This document shows, piece after piece, positions 1 through 7,329 of a stretch of 64,000 nt of DNA. The stretch spans positions 1-64,000 of the forward strand of contig NZ_BDBN01000005.1 of assembly GCF_001613005.1 (NCBI RefSeq), given 5' to 3'. Both the position numbers and the translations under genes were made by a program. Numbering within the stretch: position 1 is the stretch's first letter; each line of letters opens with the position of its first letter. The notes beneath the pieces are model-generated. The model had not been told where the DNA came from and searched no databases. It worked only from the letters and a program-made list of their open reading frames with translations. This DNA comes from Nocardia nova NBRC 15556 (GTDB lineage: Bacteria; Actinomycetota; Actinomycetes; Mycobacteriales; Mycobacteriaceae).

Positions 1-636
1 GGAGCCGGTTCCGGCCAGGGCGGATCCCGTGGCCGCGCCCACCGAACCCGTTGCGGCGGAACCGGTGCCGCCCAACGCCGAACCGGTCAGCGCGGAGCCG
101 GACGCGGCCGAACCCGCGGCCGCCGATCCGACCGCGGCCGAGCCGGTGCCCAGAATGCTCGCCAGGCCCGCAAAGCCTTCACCGGCAACCGGAGTCGGCG
201 TGATGGGCGGCGGCGGTGCGGAAACCTGCGATGGCGCCGGCGTCGACGACGTGGTCGAGCGTCCGGGAATGGTCAGGTGGCCGTCGTATTGGCCGTCGTC
301 GGACGGAGTGGGCCCCGCCGAACCGGACGGCCCCTGCTGTGCCACCACGCCGGGCCCGGCCGCGGGCTGCGACACCGGGGTGACCCCGCCCGCCGGATCA
401 TCGGGCGCTGACGCGGTGGCACTCGGCCGAGCTGCGGAATCTCGAACGGGCGTCGCGGCATCGGGCTGCGCGGCGCTCGGACTGCCGGAGGGCGAGCTGT
501 GCGGGGCTGTCGGCGAGGGGTGCGGGGCGGCAGCAGGGGTGGCTGGTTGAGCGTTGGCCACCAGGGGGCCGAGGACCCCGCAACTGCCGATCAATCCGGC
601 TACCGCAACAACGCGCGCGATGCGACCCATGGTCAT
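1..636 (-). CDS. Secreted Ala/Pro-rich protein with Gly-Ser-Ala repeats (partial)
   Basis: Reads leftwards and runs off the window, so the C-terminus is missing. The ATG at 636 (MTMGRIARVV) is preceded by AGGGAAGG seven bases upstream. Residues 1 to about 30 form a signal peptide (basic start, hydrophobic core, likely cut after VANA before QPA); LIGSC could alternatively be read as a weak lipobox. Residues 30-160 are rich in Pro, Ser, Thr and Ala, and from about residue 155 the chain turns into short repeats of the type TGSA, AAGSA and TGSALGG. No enzymatic domain is visible. An exported, mostly disordered cell-surface or wall-spanning protein is likely; no function can be given. The opposite strand also has a long open frame here, but it lacks a signal peptide and is an artefact of the repeats. 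Confidence 0.75.
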   Translation of the reverse strand, partial: MTMGRIARVVAVAGLIGSCGVLGPLVANAQPATPAAAPHPSPTAPHSSPSGSPSAAQPDAATPVRDSAARPSATASAPDDPAGGVTPVSQPAAGPGVVAQQGPSGSAGPTPSDDGQYDGHLTIPGRSTTSSTPAPSQVSAPPPPITPTPVAGEGFAGLASILGTGSAAVGSAAAGSAASGSALTGSALGGTGSAATGSVGAATGSALAGTGS

Positions 637-963
637 GCGCTTGCCTTCCCTCAACTTCTCAGCGCAGATTTCTCCCCGGTCGCTACAAACCTCCGGGACC
701 GAACGAATGCCGGCCCATCTTAACTGCCGACAGTTTGCTCGCGCAGCGAGATCATGTGAGGCCGATCACCCGTCGCGTCGCGGAAAGCGGAATCGGCTGC
801 CGCGGTGACCCAGCCCACTCACCGTCGGCGAACCGAAAAGAGGACGTCATCGGCACGGGCACAAGGCAATTCACAAACCGGCGCCGGCGGATCGCGGCCG
901 CGGGAAGGATGCGGCGGAACGCGATCTCACCGGCGCGGATCGTTGCTGTGAGGATTGCGGTGC
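637..963. other. Intergenic stretch without recognised gene
   Basis: About 330 bases lie between the start of the secreted protein gene and the stop of the SDR gene, both on the minus strand. It presumably holds the promoter of the secreted protein gene near its left end. I saw no hairpin terminator, repeat or convincing ORF. Confidence 0.5.
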
Positions 964-1896
964 TCAGGCTCCGTAGACCGGCTCGGGATCGGTTGCCTTG
1001 GCGATCAACTCACGCACCACCGGTCCCAATTCGGACGGCTGCCACCGTGCACCGCGGTCCTCGGCGACACCGTGGCGCCAGCCGTCGGCCAATGCCACCT
1101 TGCCGCCCTCGACCTCGAACATGCGCCCGGTGACACCGGCCGAATCCGGGCTGCCCAGCCAGACCACCAGGGGCGAGACGTTTTCCGGCGCCATCGCGTC
1201 GAAGCCGTCGTCGGGGCGGGCCATCATATCGGCGAAGACGGTTTCGGTCATGCGGGTGCGCGCGGACGGCGCGATGGCGTTGACGGTGACCCCGTAGCGC
1301 CCGAATTCCGCTGCGGCAGTGATGGTCAGCGCCGCGATACCGGCCTTCGCCGCCGCGTAGTTGCCCTGTCCGACGCTGCCCTGCAGACCGGCACCCGAGC
1401 TCGTGTTGATGATGCGGGCTTCGCGGGCGCGACCGGCCTTGGATTCCGCGCGCCAGTACTCGATGGCATGACGCATGGTCGCGAAGTGGCCCTTGAGATG
1501 GACGCGGATCACGGCATCCCACTCGTCCTCGGCCAGATTGACCAGCATCCGGTCGCGCACGATACCGGCGTTGTTCACCACCACATCGAGGCCGCCGAAG
1601 GTCTCCACAGCCTGGCCGATCAGCCGCTTCGCACCGGCCCAGTCCGCCACGTCGTCACCGTTGACGACGGCCCGGCCACCGGCCTGCACGATCTCCTCGA
1701 CCACCTGCGCGGCGGGCGAATCGGCGCTGGGGGCGCCGTCCAGTTCCGCGCCCAGGTCGTTGACCACCACGTTGGCGCCCGCCGCGGCGAAGGCCAACGC
1801 GTGGGCCCGGCCGATTCCGCGGCCGGCGCCGGTGACGATCACGGTGCGTCCTGCACAGATCCGCTCGGAGTTGTCGGTCATATCTGCTGCTCTCAT
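964..1896 (-). CDS. SDR-family oxidoreductase (Rv3548c-like)
   Basis: A 310-residue classical short-chain dehydrogenase/reductase. The cofactor loop TGAGRGIGRAHA (about residues 22-33), NNAG and the active-site YAAAK are all present. The acid residue ending the second strand (NDLGAE, around residue 47) favours NAD(H) over NADP(H). The long insert after NDLG resembles the SDRs related to the multifunctional peroxisomal type. Length and position next to a second SDR and divergent to echA20 match Mycobacterium tuberculosis Rv3548c in the steroid ring C/D region, so oxidation of a hydroxyacyl-CoA steroid remnant is plausible but its substrate is not known to me. It is probably co-transcribed from the KstR2 box at 2763-2780. 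An alternative start is the ATG at 1881 (MTDNSERICAGR). Confidence 0.85.
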   Translation of the reverse strand: MRAADMTDNSERICAGRTVIVTGAGRGIGRAHALAFAAAGANVVVNDLGAELDGAPSADSPAAQVVEEIVQAGGRAVVNGDDVADWAGAKRLIGQAVETFGGLDVVVNNAGIVRDRMLVNLAEDEWDAVIRVHLKGHFATMRHAIEYWRAESKAGRAREARIINTSSGAGLQGSVGQGNYAAAKAGIAALTITAAAEFGRYGVTVNAIAPSARTRMTETVFADMMARPDDGFDAMAPENVSPLVVWLGSPDSAGVTGRMFEVEGGKVALADGWRHGVAEDRGARWQPSELGPVVRELIAKATDPEPVYGA

Positions 1897-1956
1897 TTCC
1901 TCGGTGCGGTAAGGGTTTTCGTCGCGAAGTGGGGCGCGGTCACCAGCTGGCGGCTG

Positions 1957-2751
1957 TTATCGCGCGGCCGGTTGCGCGTCGTTGACGGTCGCCGCGTCCA
2001 GGAAGGCGGGACGTTCCCCACCCCCGTGCACGATGAGCGATCCGCCGTTGACGTAGCCGGCCAGCGGGGAGGACAGGAAGACCGCGACCCGGCCGATGTC
2101 CTCGGGTGTCGCCAGCCGCCCCAACGGCACGGTCGCCTCCACGGCCGCGATCCCGGCATCGTCGCCGTAGTGCAGATGGCTGGATTCGGTGCCGACCATC
2201 CCGACGATCACCGAATTGACCCGCACCTTCGGCGCCCACTCGATCGCCAGCGAGGACACCAGACTGTCCAGACCGGCCTTGGCCGCGCCGTAGGCGGCGG
2301 TGCCGGGCGAGGGACGATGGCCGCTGACGCTCGAGATCATCACGATCGAGCCGCCCTGGGGCTGCTGCTGCATCACGGCATTGGCCGCCTGCGAAACCAG
2401 CAGGGGGGCAAGCAGATTGAGCTCCACGATCTTGGCATGGAAATTGCGGGAGGCGGTGGCGGCGGGGGCGAACGGCGCCCCACCGGCATTGTTCACGACA
2501 TGGTCGATCCGGCCGTGGCGCTGCACGATCGTCTCGATCAGCCCGGTGACCGCCTCACTGTCGCGCACATCGCACGGCAGGAATTCGGCGGTGCGGCCGG
2601 AGCTCTCGATCGCCGCCTCACCGGGGCGGCGGGCGCACACCACGACCGTCGCGCCGGCGTCCAGATATACCCGGCTGATGCCGGCGCCTACGCCCCTGAC
2701 CCCGCCCGTCACGAGAACTACCGATCCGGACAGGTCCACTTCGATTGCCAC
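1957..2751 (-). CDS. SDR-family oxidoreductase (Rv3549c-like)
   Basis: A 264-residue SDR with TGGVRGVGAG near the N-terminus, NNAGGAPF in mid-chain, the serine of MISSVSG and the catalytic YGAAKAG. Arg residues after the second strand (CARRPGE) suggest NADP(H). The GTG at 2751 (VAIEVDLSG) is chosen because the KstR2 operator lies 12 bases upstream, leaving no room for a longer protein. It is first in a two-SDR operon and divergent from echA20, the same order as Rv3549c/echA20 in M. tuberculosis. A role in degrading the HIP part of cholesterol follows from position; the exact step is an inference left open. Confidence 0.85.
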   Translation of the reverse strand: MAIEVDLSGSVVLVTGGVRGVGAGISRVYLDAGATVVVCARRPGEAAIESSGRTAEFLPCDVRDSEAVTGLIETIVQRHGRIDHVVNNAGGAPFAPAATASRNFHAKIVELNLLAPLLVSQAANAVMQQQPQGGSIVMISSVSGHRPSPGTAAYGAAKAGLDSLVSSLAIEWAPKVRVNSVIVGMVGTESSHLHYGDDAGIAAVEATVPLGRLATPEDIGRVAVFLSSPLAGYVNGGSLIVHGGGERPAFLDAATVNDAQPAAR

Positions 2752-2762
2752 CGTGCTAACCT

Positions 2763-2780
2763 ACCAAGCACTTGCTTGTT
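2763..2780. promoter_or_regulatory. KstR2 operator between SDR operon and echA20
   Basis: ACCAAGCACTTGCTTGTT contains the published KstR2 pattern AnCAAGnnCTTGnT exactly. It sits between the divergent SDR gene (start 2751) and echA20 (start 2802), so one repressor site probably controls both directions. Two related boxes occur at 20367-20384 and 23582-23599. Confidence 0.9.
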
Positions 2781-2801
2781 TTGCCAACGAATGGACATGC
2801 G

Positions 2802-3566
2802 ATGGGGATCAACCGTCACACCGAGACCTCGGGTATCGAGGTCGTCACGATCGACTATCCGCCGGTCAACGCACTGCCCACCGCGGGCTGGTTCGGCGTG
2901 GCCGATGCGATTCGCGAGGCCGGGCGCGACCCGGAGACCAAGGTCGTCGTGCTCCGCGCCGAGGGCCGCGGCTTCAACGCCGGGGTCGACATCAAGGAGA
3001 TCCAGCGCAACCCGGGCCATCAGACGCTCATCGACGCCAACCACGGCTGCTACGACGCCTTCGGCGCGGTCTACGACTGCCCGGTGCCGGTGATCGCCGC
3101 GGTGAACGGCTTCTGCCTCGGCGGCGGCATCGGCCTGGTGGGCAATGCCGATGTCATCGTCGCCTCCGACGACGCCACCTTCGGGCTGCCCGAGGTCGAG
3201 CGCGGCGCACTGGGTGCGGCCACCCACCTGGCCCGGCTGGTCCCCCAGCACATGATGCGCACGCTGTTCTACACCGCCTCCACCGTCACCGCACAGCAGC
3301 TGCACCACTTCGGTTCGGTGCACAAGGTGGTGCCGCGGGCCGAACTCGATTCCGCCGCAATGGAAGTCGCGAAGAACATCGCCGCCAAGGACGGCCGGGT
3401 CATCCGGGCCGCCAAGCGCGCGCTCAACGGCATCGATCTGCAGGATGTGCACCGCAGCTACCGCTTCGAACAGGGCTTCACCTTCGAGCTGAATCTCGCC
3501 GGTGTGGCCGATGAGATCCGGGCGCGGTTCGACGAGGATCTGGCGGCCAAGAAGGAGGCACGATGA
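2802..3566 (+). CDS. echA20: EchA20-type ring D hydrolase (crotonase family)
   Basis: A 254-residue crotonase-fold protein with the oxyanion-hole segments RAEGRGFNAGVD and NGFCLGGGIGL. EchA20 (Rv3550) hydrolytically opens the remaining five-membered ring of HIEC-CoA during HIP degradation; this assignment rests on family plus neighbours (KstR2 box upstream, ipdA/B/C downstream). The ATG at 2802 (MGINRHTETSG) is used; no strong ribosome site precedes it. The last codons (AAKKEAR, stop) carry a GGAGG signal, and the TGA overlaps the ATG of the first mini-ORF at 3563, so translation is likely coupled to what follows. Confidence 0.9.
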   Translation: MGINRHTETSGIEVVTIDYPPVNALPTAGWFGVADAIREAGRDPETKVVVLRAEGRGFNAGVDIKEIQRNPGHQTLIDANHGCYDAFGAVYDCPVPVIAAVNGFCLGGGIGLVGNADVIVASDDATFGLPEVERGALGAATHLARLVPQHMMRTLFYTASTVTAQQLHHFGSVHKVVPRAELDSAAMEVAKNIAAKDGRVIRAAKRALNGIDLQDVHRSYRFEQGFTFELNLAGVADEIRARFDEDLAAKKEAR

Positions 3567-3697
3567 GCCACAATGCGCAGCCCGCGCATCGGGCCGACCG
3601 GGTGCGGGTGTCCCGCAAGACACAGCAGGAGGCACGATGAGCCACAATGCGCAGCCCGCGCATCGGGCCGACCGGGTGCGGGTGTCCCGCAAGACAC
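3553..3697 (+). repeat. Tandem duplication (74 bp + 71 bp) between echA20 and ipdA
   Basis: Two nearly identical units beginning AGGAGG follow each other at 3553-3626 and 3627-3697; the second lacks three bases (CAG-CAGG becomes CAGG). Each unit carries a Shine-Dalgarno sequence, an ATGA junction, one mini-ORF and the small inverted repeat TGCGGG-TGT-CCCGCA. The only length difference is a whole codon, which keeps the reading frame. Confidence 0.95.
3563..3640 (+). CDS. 25-aa coupled mini-ORF, copy 1 ([11 protein letters not shown] peptide)
   Basis: The ATG overlaps the stop of echA20 (ATGA) and the TGA at 3638-3640 overlaps the ATG of the next mini-ORF. AGGAGG stands five bases before the start. 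The peptide starts MSHNAQPAHRAD, continues RVRVSRKTQQ and ends EAR. It is basic, with no hydrophobic segment and no cysteine. I do not recognise the family. A close relative lies in the hsaD-hsaC junction at 37541-37615. Real translation is inferred from frame conservation and the stop/start overlaps; the alternative is a structured intercistronic spacer. Confidence 0.6.
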   Translation: MSHNAQPAHRADRVRVSRKTQQEAR

Positions 3698-3711
3698 AGG
3701 AGGTGCGATGA
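3637..3711 (+). CDS. 24-aa coupled mini-ORF, copy 2 ([11 protein letters not shown] peptide)
   Basis: Second tandem copy, identical to the first through residue 21 and ending EVR instead of QEAR. It starts inside the TGA of copy 1 (ATGA), and its own stop at 3709-3711 overlaps the ATG of ipdA at 3708. Its last codons supply the AGGAGG of ipdA, so a ribosome finishing this peptide would be placed on ipdA. Basic, soluble, no known domain. Confidence 0.6.
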   Translation: MSHNAQPAHRADRVRVSRKTQEVR

Positions 3712-4595
3712 GCATGCGCGACAAGCGGATGTCGTTGGAGGAAGCCGTCTCCCAGCTGCGCAGCGGGATGACCATCGGCCTCGGCGGCTGGGGTTCGCGG
3801 CGTAAGCCGATGGCGTTCGTGCGGGCGCTGCTGCGCTCGGACGTCACCGACCTGACCGTGGTGACCTACGGCGGGCCGGATCTCGGTCTGCTGTGTTCGG
3901 CGGGCAAGGTGCGCAAGGCCTACTACGGATTCGTATCCCTGGATTCGGCGCCGTTCTACGATCCCTGGTTCGCCAAGGCGCGCACCGGCGGTGAGCTGGT
4001 TTCCCGCGAAATGGACGAGGGCATGGTCAAATCGGGCCTGCAGGCGGCCGCGGCCCGGCTGCCGTTCCTGCCCACCCGCGCCGGGCTGGGGTCGGACGTG
4101 CTGACGTTCTGGGACGGTGAACTGCGGACGGTCCAGTCACCGTATCCGGATGCCGACGGCCGTACCGAAACCCTGGTCGCGATGCCGGCGCTGACCCTGG
4201 ACGCCGCGTTCGTCCACCTCGACATCGGCGACAAGCACGGCAACGCCGCCTACACCGGCGTCGACCCGTACATGGACGATCTCTACTGCCTGGCCGCGGA
4301 GCGGCGGTTCCTGTCGGTGGATCGGCTGGTCGAGACCGAGGAACTGGTGAAAGCCGTTCCGAACCAGGCGATCATCCTCAATCGCATGATGGTCGACGGC
4401 GTCGTGGAGGCGCCGGACGGCGCGCACTTCACCTTCTCCGGCAGCTACGGCCGCGACGAGAAGTTCCAGCGCCACTACGTCGAGGCGGCCAAGGATCCCG
4501 AGACCTGGGCGGCCTTCAAGGCCCGCTATCTGGACGTGACCGAGGACGAGTATCGTTCCGCGGTCGCAGACTTCGCGGCGGAGCAGGTGAAATGA
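3708..4595 (+). CDS. ipdA: IpdA, alpha subunit of the COCHEA-CoA ring-opening hydrolase
   Basis: A 295-residue class I CoA-transferase-fold subunit (GMTIGLGGWGSRRKP near residue 20, then VVTYGGPDLGLL). In M. tuberculosis and Rhodococcus, IpdAB is not a transferase but hydrolyses the last steroid ring (COCHEA-CoA to MOODA-CoA); a glutamate around residue 105 of IpdA is catalytic there, and the segment SREMDEGM at residues 99-106 here carries candidates. The ATG at 3708 has AGGAGG five bases upstream and overlaps the stop of mini-ORF 2. The stop at 4595 overlaps the ATG of another small ORF, so the ipd genes form one tightly coupled operon. Confidence 0.92.
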   Translation: MSMRDKRMSLEEAVSQLRSGMTIGLGGWGSRRKPMAFVRALLRSDVTDLTVVTYGGPDLGLLCSAGKVRKAYYGFVSLDSAPFYDPWFAKARTGGELVSREMDEGMVKSGLQAAAARLPFLPTRAGLGSDVLTFWDGELRTVQSPYPDADGRTETLVAMPALTLDAAFVHLDIGDKHGNAAYTGVDPYMDDLYCLAAERRFLSVDRLVETEELVKAVPNQAIILNRMMVDGVVEAPDGAHFTFSGSYGRDEKFQRHYVEAAKDPETWAAFKARYLDVTEDEYRSAVADFAAEQVK

Positions 4596-4729
4596 GCGAG
4601 CAGACAACCACTTCCGCACACCGCGACCAGCATTCGATTCGCACCCGGATGCGCGTGGTGTTCACCCGCCCGGGCGTGATGAGTGTGCGTTTCGACCAGG
4701 CCCCCGTCCGATCCGAGGAGCGCCGATGA
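4592..4729 (+). CDS. 45-aa coupled small ORF between ipdA and ipdB
   Basis: The ATG at 4592 overlaps the stop of ipdA (ATGA) and the TGA at 4727-4729 overlaps the ATG of ipdB. The peptide starts MSEQTTTSAHRDQHSIRT, continues RMRVVFTRPGVMSVRF and ends APVRSEERR. It is basic and soluble. Apart from an AHR and a short Arg-rich run resembling the mini-ORF core it matches nothing I know. In other KstR2 loci ipdA and ipdB are, to my knowledge, directly adjacent, so this 130-base insert that stays open and keeps both overlaps deserves annotation. Confidence 0.55.
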   Translation: MSEQTTTSAHRDQHSIRTRMRVVFTRPGVMSVRFDQAPVRSEERR

Positions 4730-5484
4730 GCGACACCACCACTGTGACCCGCGCCGAGGTGTGCGCGGTCGCCTGCGCCGAGATCTTCCGCGGCGCAGGT
4801 GAGATCATGGCCAGCCCGATGTCGCCGACCCCCACCATCGGGGCCCGGCTGGCACGGTTGACCTTCGAACCGGATCTGCTGATCTCCGACGGTGAGTCCC
4901 TGCTGCTCGCCGAAACCCCCGCGCTGGGCGCCAAGGCTCCCACCGAGGGCTGGATTCCGTTCGGCAAGGTGTTCGACGTCGTGGCTTCCGGGCGGCGCCA
5001 TGTCGTCATGGGCGCCAACCAGATCGACCGCTACGGCAACCAGAATCTGTCCGCCTTCGGAGCGCTGCAGCAGCCGAGCCGGCAGATGTTCGGTGTGCGC
5101 GGCGCACCGGGTAACACCATCAACCACGCGACCAGCTACTTCGTGCCCAAGCACAGCAAGCGCGTGTTCTGCGAAACCGTCGATATCGTGTGCGGAATCG
5201 GTTACGACAAGATCGATCCCGAGAATCCGGCGTACCGGTTCCACCACCTGCATCGGGTGATCAGCAATCTGGGCGTGTTCGACTTCGGCGGTCCCGGCCA
5301 CACCCTGCGGGCGCTGTCGCTGCATCCGGGGGTCGCCGCCGACGAGGTCGCCGAGAACACCGCGTTCGAGGTGGCCGGACTGGACAGCGCCGAGGTGACT
5401 CGCACGCCCACCGAGGAAGAACTGCGGATCATTCGGACGGTGCTGGATCCCAAGGGAATCCGGGAAAAGGAAGTGGCCTCGTGA
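4726..5484 (+). CDS. ipdB: IpdB, beta subunit of the COCHEA-CoA ring-opening hydrolase
   Basis: 252 residues, beta-type subunit of the class I CoA-transferase fold, with the GANQIDRYGNQN and VRGAPGNTINHAT segments typical of the IpdB group. It forms the heteromeric hydrolase with IpdA that opens the final cyclohexenone ring from cholesterol. GGAG lies upstream of the ATG at 4726, which overlaps the stop of the 45-aa ORF. Its own stop overlaps the GTG of ipdC (GTGA). Confidence 0.92.
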   Translation: MSDTTTVTRAEVCAVACAEIFRGAGEIMASPMSPTPTIGARLARLTFEPDLLISDGESLLLAETPALGAKAPTEGWIPFGKVFDVVASGRRHVVMGANQIDRYGNQNLSAFGALQQPSRQMFGVRGAPGNTINHATSYFVPKHSKRVFCETVDIVCGIGYDKIDPENPAYRFHHLHRVISNLGVFDFGGPGHTLRALSLHPGVAADEVAENTAFEVAGLDSAEVTRTPTEEELRIIRTVLDPKGIREKEVAS

Positions 5485-6575
5485 GCGGCCGGCTGCGGAC
5501 TCCGCTGACCGAGCTGGTCGGCATCGAGCATCCGATCGTGCAGACCGGGATGGGCTGGGTGGCCGGGCCGGGTCTGGTCGCCGCGACCGCCGACGCCGGC
5601 GGCCTGGGCATCCTGGCCTCGGCGACGATGACGCTCGAGGAACTCGAGGTCGCGATCGCCAAGACGAAGGCCAAGACCGACAAGCCCTTCGGTGTGAACA
5701 TCCGCGCCGACCTGTCCGACGCGCCCGACCGGATCGAGTTGATGATCCGCGAGGGCGTGAAGGTCGCCTCGTTCGCGCTGGCCCCCAAGAAAGAACTGAT
5801 CGCGCGCCTGAAGGACAACGGTGTCGTGGTCATGCCGTCCATCGGCGCGGCCAAGCATGCGGTCAAGGTCGCCTCATGGGGCGCGGACGCGGTGATCGTG
5901 CAGGGCGGTGAGGGCGGCGGGCACACCGGTTCGGTGGCTACCACGCTGCTGTTGCCCTCGGTACTGGACGCGGTCGATATTCCGGTCGTGGCCGGCGGCG
6001 GATTCTTCGACGGCCGCGGTCTGGCCGCCGCCCTGGCCTACGGCGCGGCGGGCGTCGCGATGGGTACCCGGTTCCTCCTCACCCAGGACTCGAGTGTGCC
6101 GGATTCGGTGAAACAGCAGTACCTTTCGCGCGGTCTGCAGGACACGGTCGTCTCACTGAAGGTCGACGGCATGCCGCACCGCGTGCTCAACACCGAACTG
6201 GTCGACAAGCTGGAACATTCGGGCAGCTATCGCGGCCTCGTCGCCGCGGTCTCGAACGCCGTCAAGTTCAAGGGTATGACCGGCATGAAATGGTCGACCA
6301 TGATCAAGGACGGCCTTGCCATGCGCAAGCAGAAGGACCTCACCTGGTCGCAGGTGATCATGGCCGCCAACACTCCCATGCTGCTGAAAGCCGGTCTGGT
6401 GGAGGGCAATACGCACGCGGGCGTGCTGGCGTCGGGCCAGGTCGCCGGCATCATCGACGATCTGCCCACGGTGGCCGAGCTGATCGACCGCATCATCGAG
6501 GAAGCAATCGCGCGGATCGACACGATCGCCGCGCTCCGTGACGGCGCCGAGGCGACCCCCGGCCCGTCGGCGTAA
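5481..6575 (+). CDS. ipdC: IpdC, flavin-dependent oxidoreductase of HIP catabolism
   Basis: 364 residues of the nitronate-monooxygenase-like TIM-barrel flavoprotein family: PIVQTGMGWVAGPGLVAATA at the N-terminus, and the FMN-phosphate loop region GGEGGGHTG followed by PVVAGGGFFDGRG and AAGVAMGTRFL. IpdC is needed for HIP degradation and is thought to act with IpdF in converting 5-OH-HIC-CoA to HIEC-CoA, the EchA20 substrate (literature as I recall it). GTG at 5481 in a GTGA overlap with ipdB. Last gene of the operon, followed by a strong terminator. Confidence 0.9.
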   Translation: MSGRLRTPLTELVGIEHPIVQTGMGWVAGPGLVAATADAGGLGILASATMTLEELEVAIAKTKAKTDKPFGVNIRADLSDAPDRIELMIREGVKVASFALAPKKELIARLKDNGVVVMPSIGAAKHAVKVASWGADAVIVQGGEGGGHTGSVATTLLLPSVLDAVDIPVVAGGGFFDGRGLAAALAYGAAGVAMGTRFLLTQDSSVPDSVKQQYLSRGLQDTVVSLKVDGMPHRVLNTELVDKLEHSGSYRGLVAAVSNAVKFKGMTGMKWSTMIKDGLAMRKQKDLTWSQVIMAANTPMLLKAGLVEGNTHAGVLASGQVAGIIDDLPTVAELIDRIIEEAIARIDTIAALRDGAEATPGPSA

Positions 6576-6595
6576 CCGAAGCCGTTCGGCCGCAA

Positions 6596-6636
6596 GGAAA
6601 GGCCGCCTCGCCGATGCCGGCGGGGCGGCCTTTCCG
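6596..6636. terminator. Bidirectional hairpin terminator after ipdC
   Basis: GGAAAGGCCGCC pairs with GGGCGGCCTTTCC across a loop of about 15 bases. It separates ipdC from the convergent minus-strand gene ending at 6645 and closes the steroid block. Confidence 0.8.
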
Positions 6637-6644
6637 GTTCGCAG

Positions 6645-7283
6645 CTACTCCCCCGACAGGTCGGCCGACAGATCGCGCACCTCGACACCTTCCGGAATCT
6701 GCACCTCCGCAACGGGTTCCGGGCGATCGTCGAATTCCAGCCGCAGGGCGCGGCACATCGTGGCGTGCATGTCGTACAGCGCGGTGATGTAGGTCAGTTC
6801 CAGAATCTCCGGATCGCTGAGGTTGGCTCGCAGGACCGCGAACACCTCGTCCGGCACCCGTCCGCCATCGTGGACCAGGCAGTCGGTGTAGGCCAGAATC
6901 GCGCGCTCGAGTTGGGAGAAACAGTCGCTGATCTGCCAGGACGGGATGGCCGCGATCTTCTCCTCGGGCGCACCCAGCGACCGCATCTGCTTGCAGTGCT
7001 GGGAGAACACGAACTGACTGCCGCGCGCGTATCCGGCCCGGCACTGTCCCAGTTCGCGCAGTAACGGATCCAGGCGGGAGTTGCGGTAGACGGCGAATCC
7101 CCGGACCGCGTGCCGGAACACCTCCGGTGACTGCGCGAAGACGGTCCACCAGTCGCCGGGGGTGGCGTGGACAGTGCCGTGGTCGACGGCCGGATCGCGG
7201 TCGGGTCCGAACAGCCGGTCGTAATAGAACAGGATCCGCTCGTCGGTAACTTCGGCGCGCGGGACTTCACGCAGGCGGGGCAT
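6645..7283 (-). CDS. AhpD-like / carboxymuconolactone decarboxylase family protein
   Basis: A 212-residue helical protein of the carboxymuconolactone-decarboxylase superfamily type (RGFAVYRNSRLDPLLREL, then GSQFVFSQHCKQMRSLGAPEEKI and LTYITALYDMHATMCRAL). The SQHCKQM segment occupies the usual place of the CxxC peroxidase motif but has a single Cys, so peroxidase activity is doubtful. ATG at 7283 follows a GAGAGG signal. It lies 46 bases downstream of the VOC gene in the same direction, so both probably come from the promoter with the operator at 7985-7998. Substrate unknown; assignment is to superfamily only. Confidence 0.75.
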   Translation of the reverse strand: MPRLREVPRAEVTDERILFYYDRLFGPDRDPAVDHGTVHATPGDWWTVFAQSPEVFRHAVRGFAVYRNSRLDPLLRELGQCRAGYARGSQFVFSQHCKQMRSLGAPEEKIAAIPSWQISDCFSQLERAILAYTDCLVHDGGRVPDEVFAVLRANLSDPEILELTYITALYDMHATMCRALRLEFDDRPEPVAEVQIPEGVEVRDLSADLSGE

Positions 7284-7329
7284 GTTTCGAACCTCTCGGT
7301 AGTGCGGTTTCGCGGAGGGTGGATCGGGG

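Noticed and set aside
29..550. 173-codon plus-strand frame rich in AEP repeats
   Set aside because: Mirror of the minus-strand secreted protein, which has a signal peptide and a Shine-Dalgarno; the repeats keep both strands open.
955..3093. 712-codon plus-strand frame
   Set aside because: Lies opposite two complete SDR genes and runs over the KstR2 operator; no start signal.
3553..3697. CRISPR-like repeat array
   Set aside because: Only two directly adjacent units without spacers; they encode coupled frames instead.
3708..5484. IpdA/IpdB as a true CoA-transferase
   Set aside because: The fold is transferase-like, but context and family place them with the ring-opening hydrolase IpdAB.
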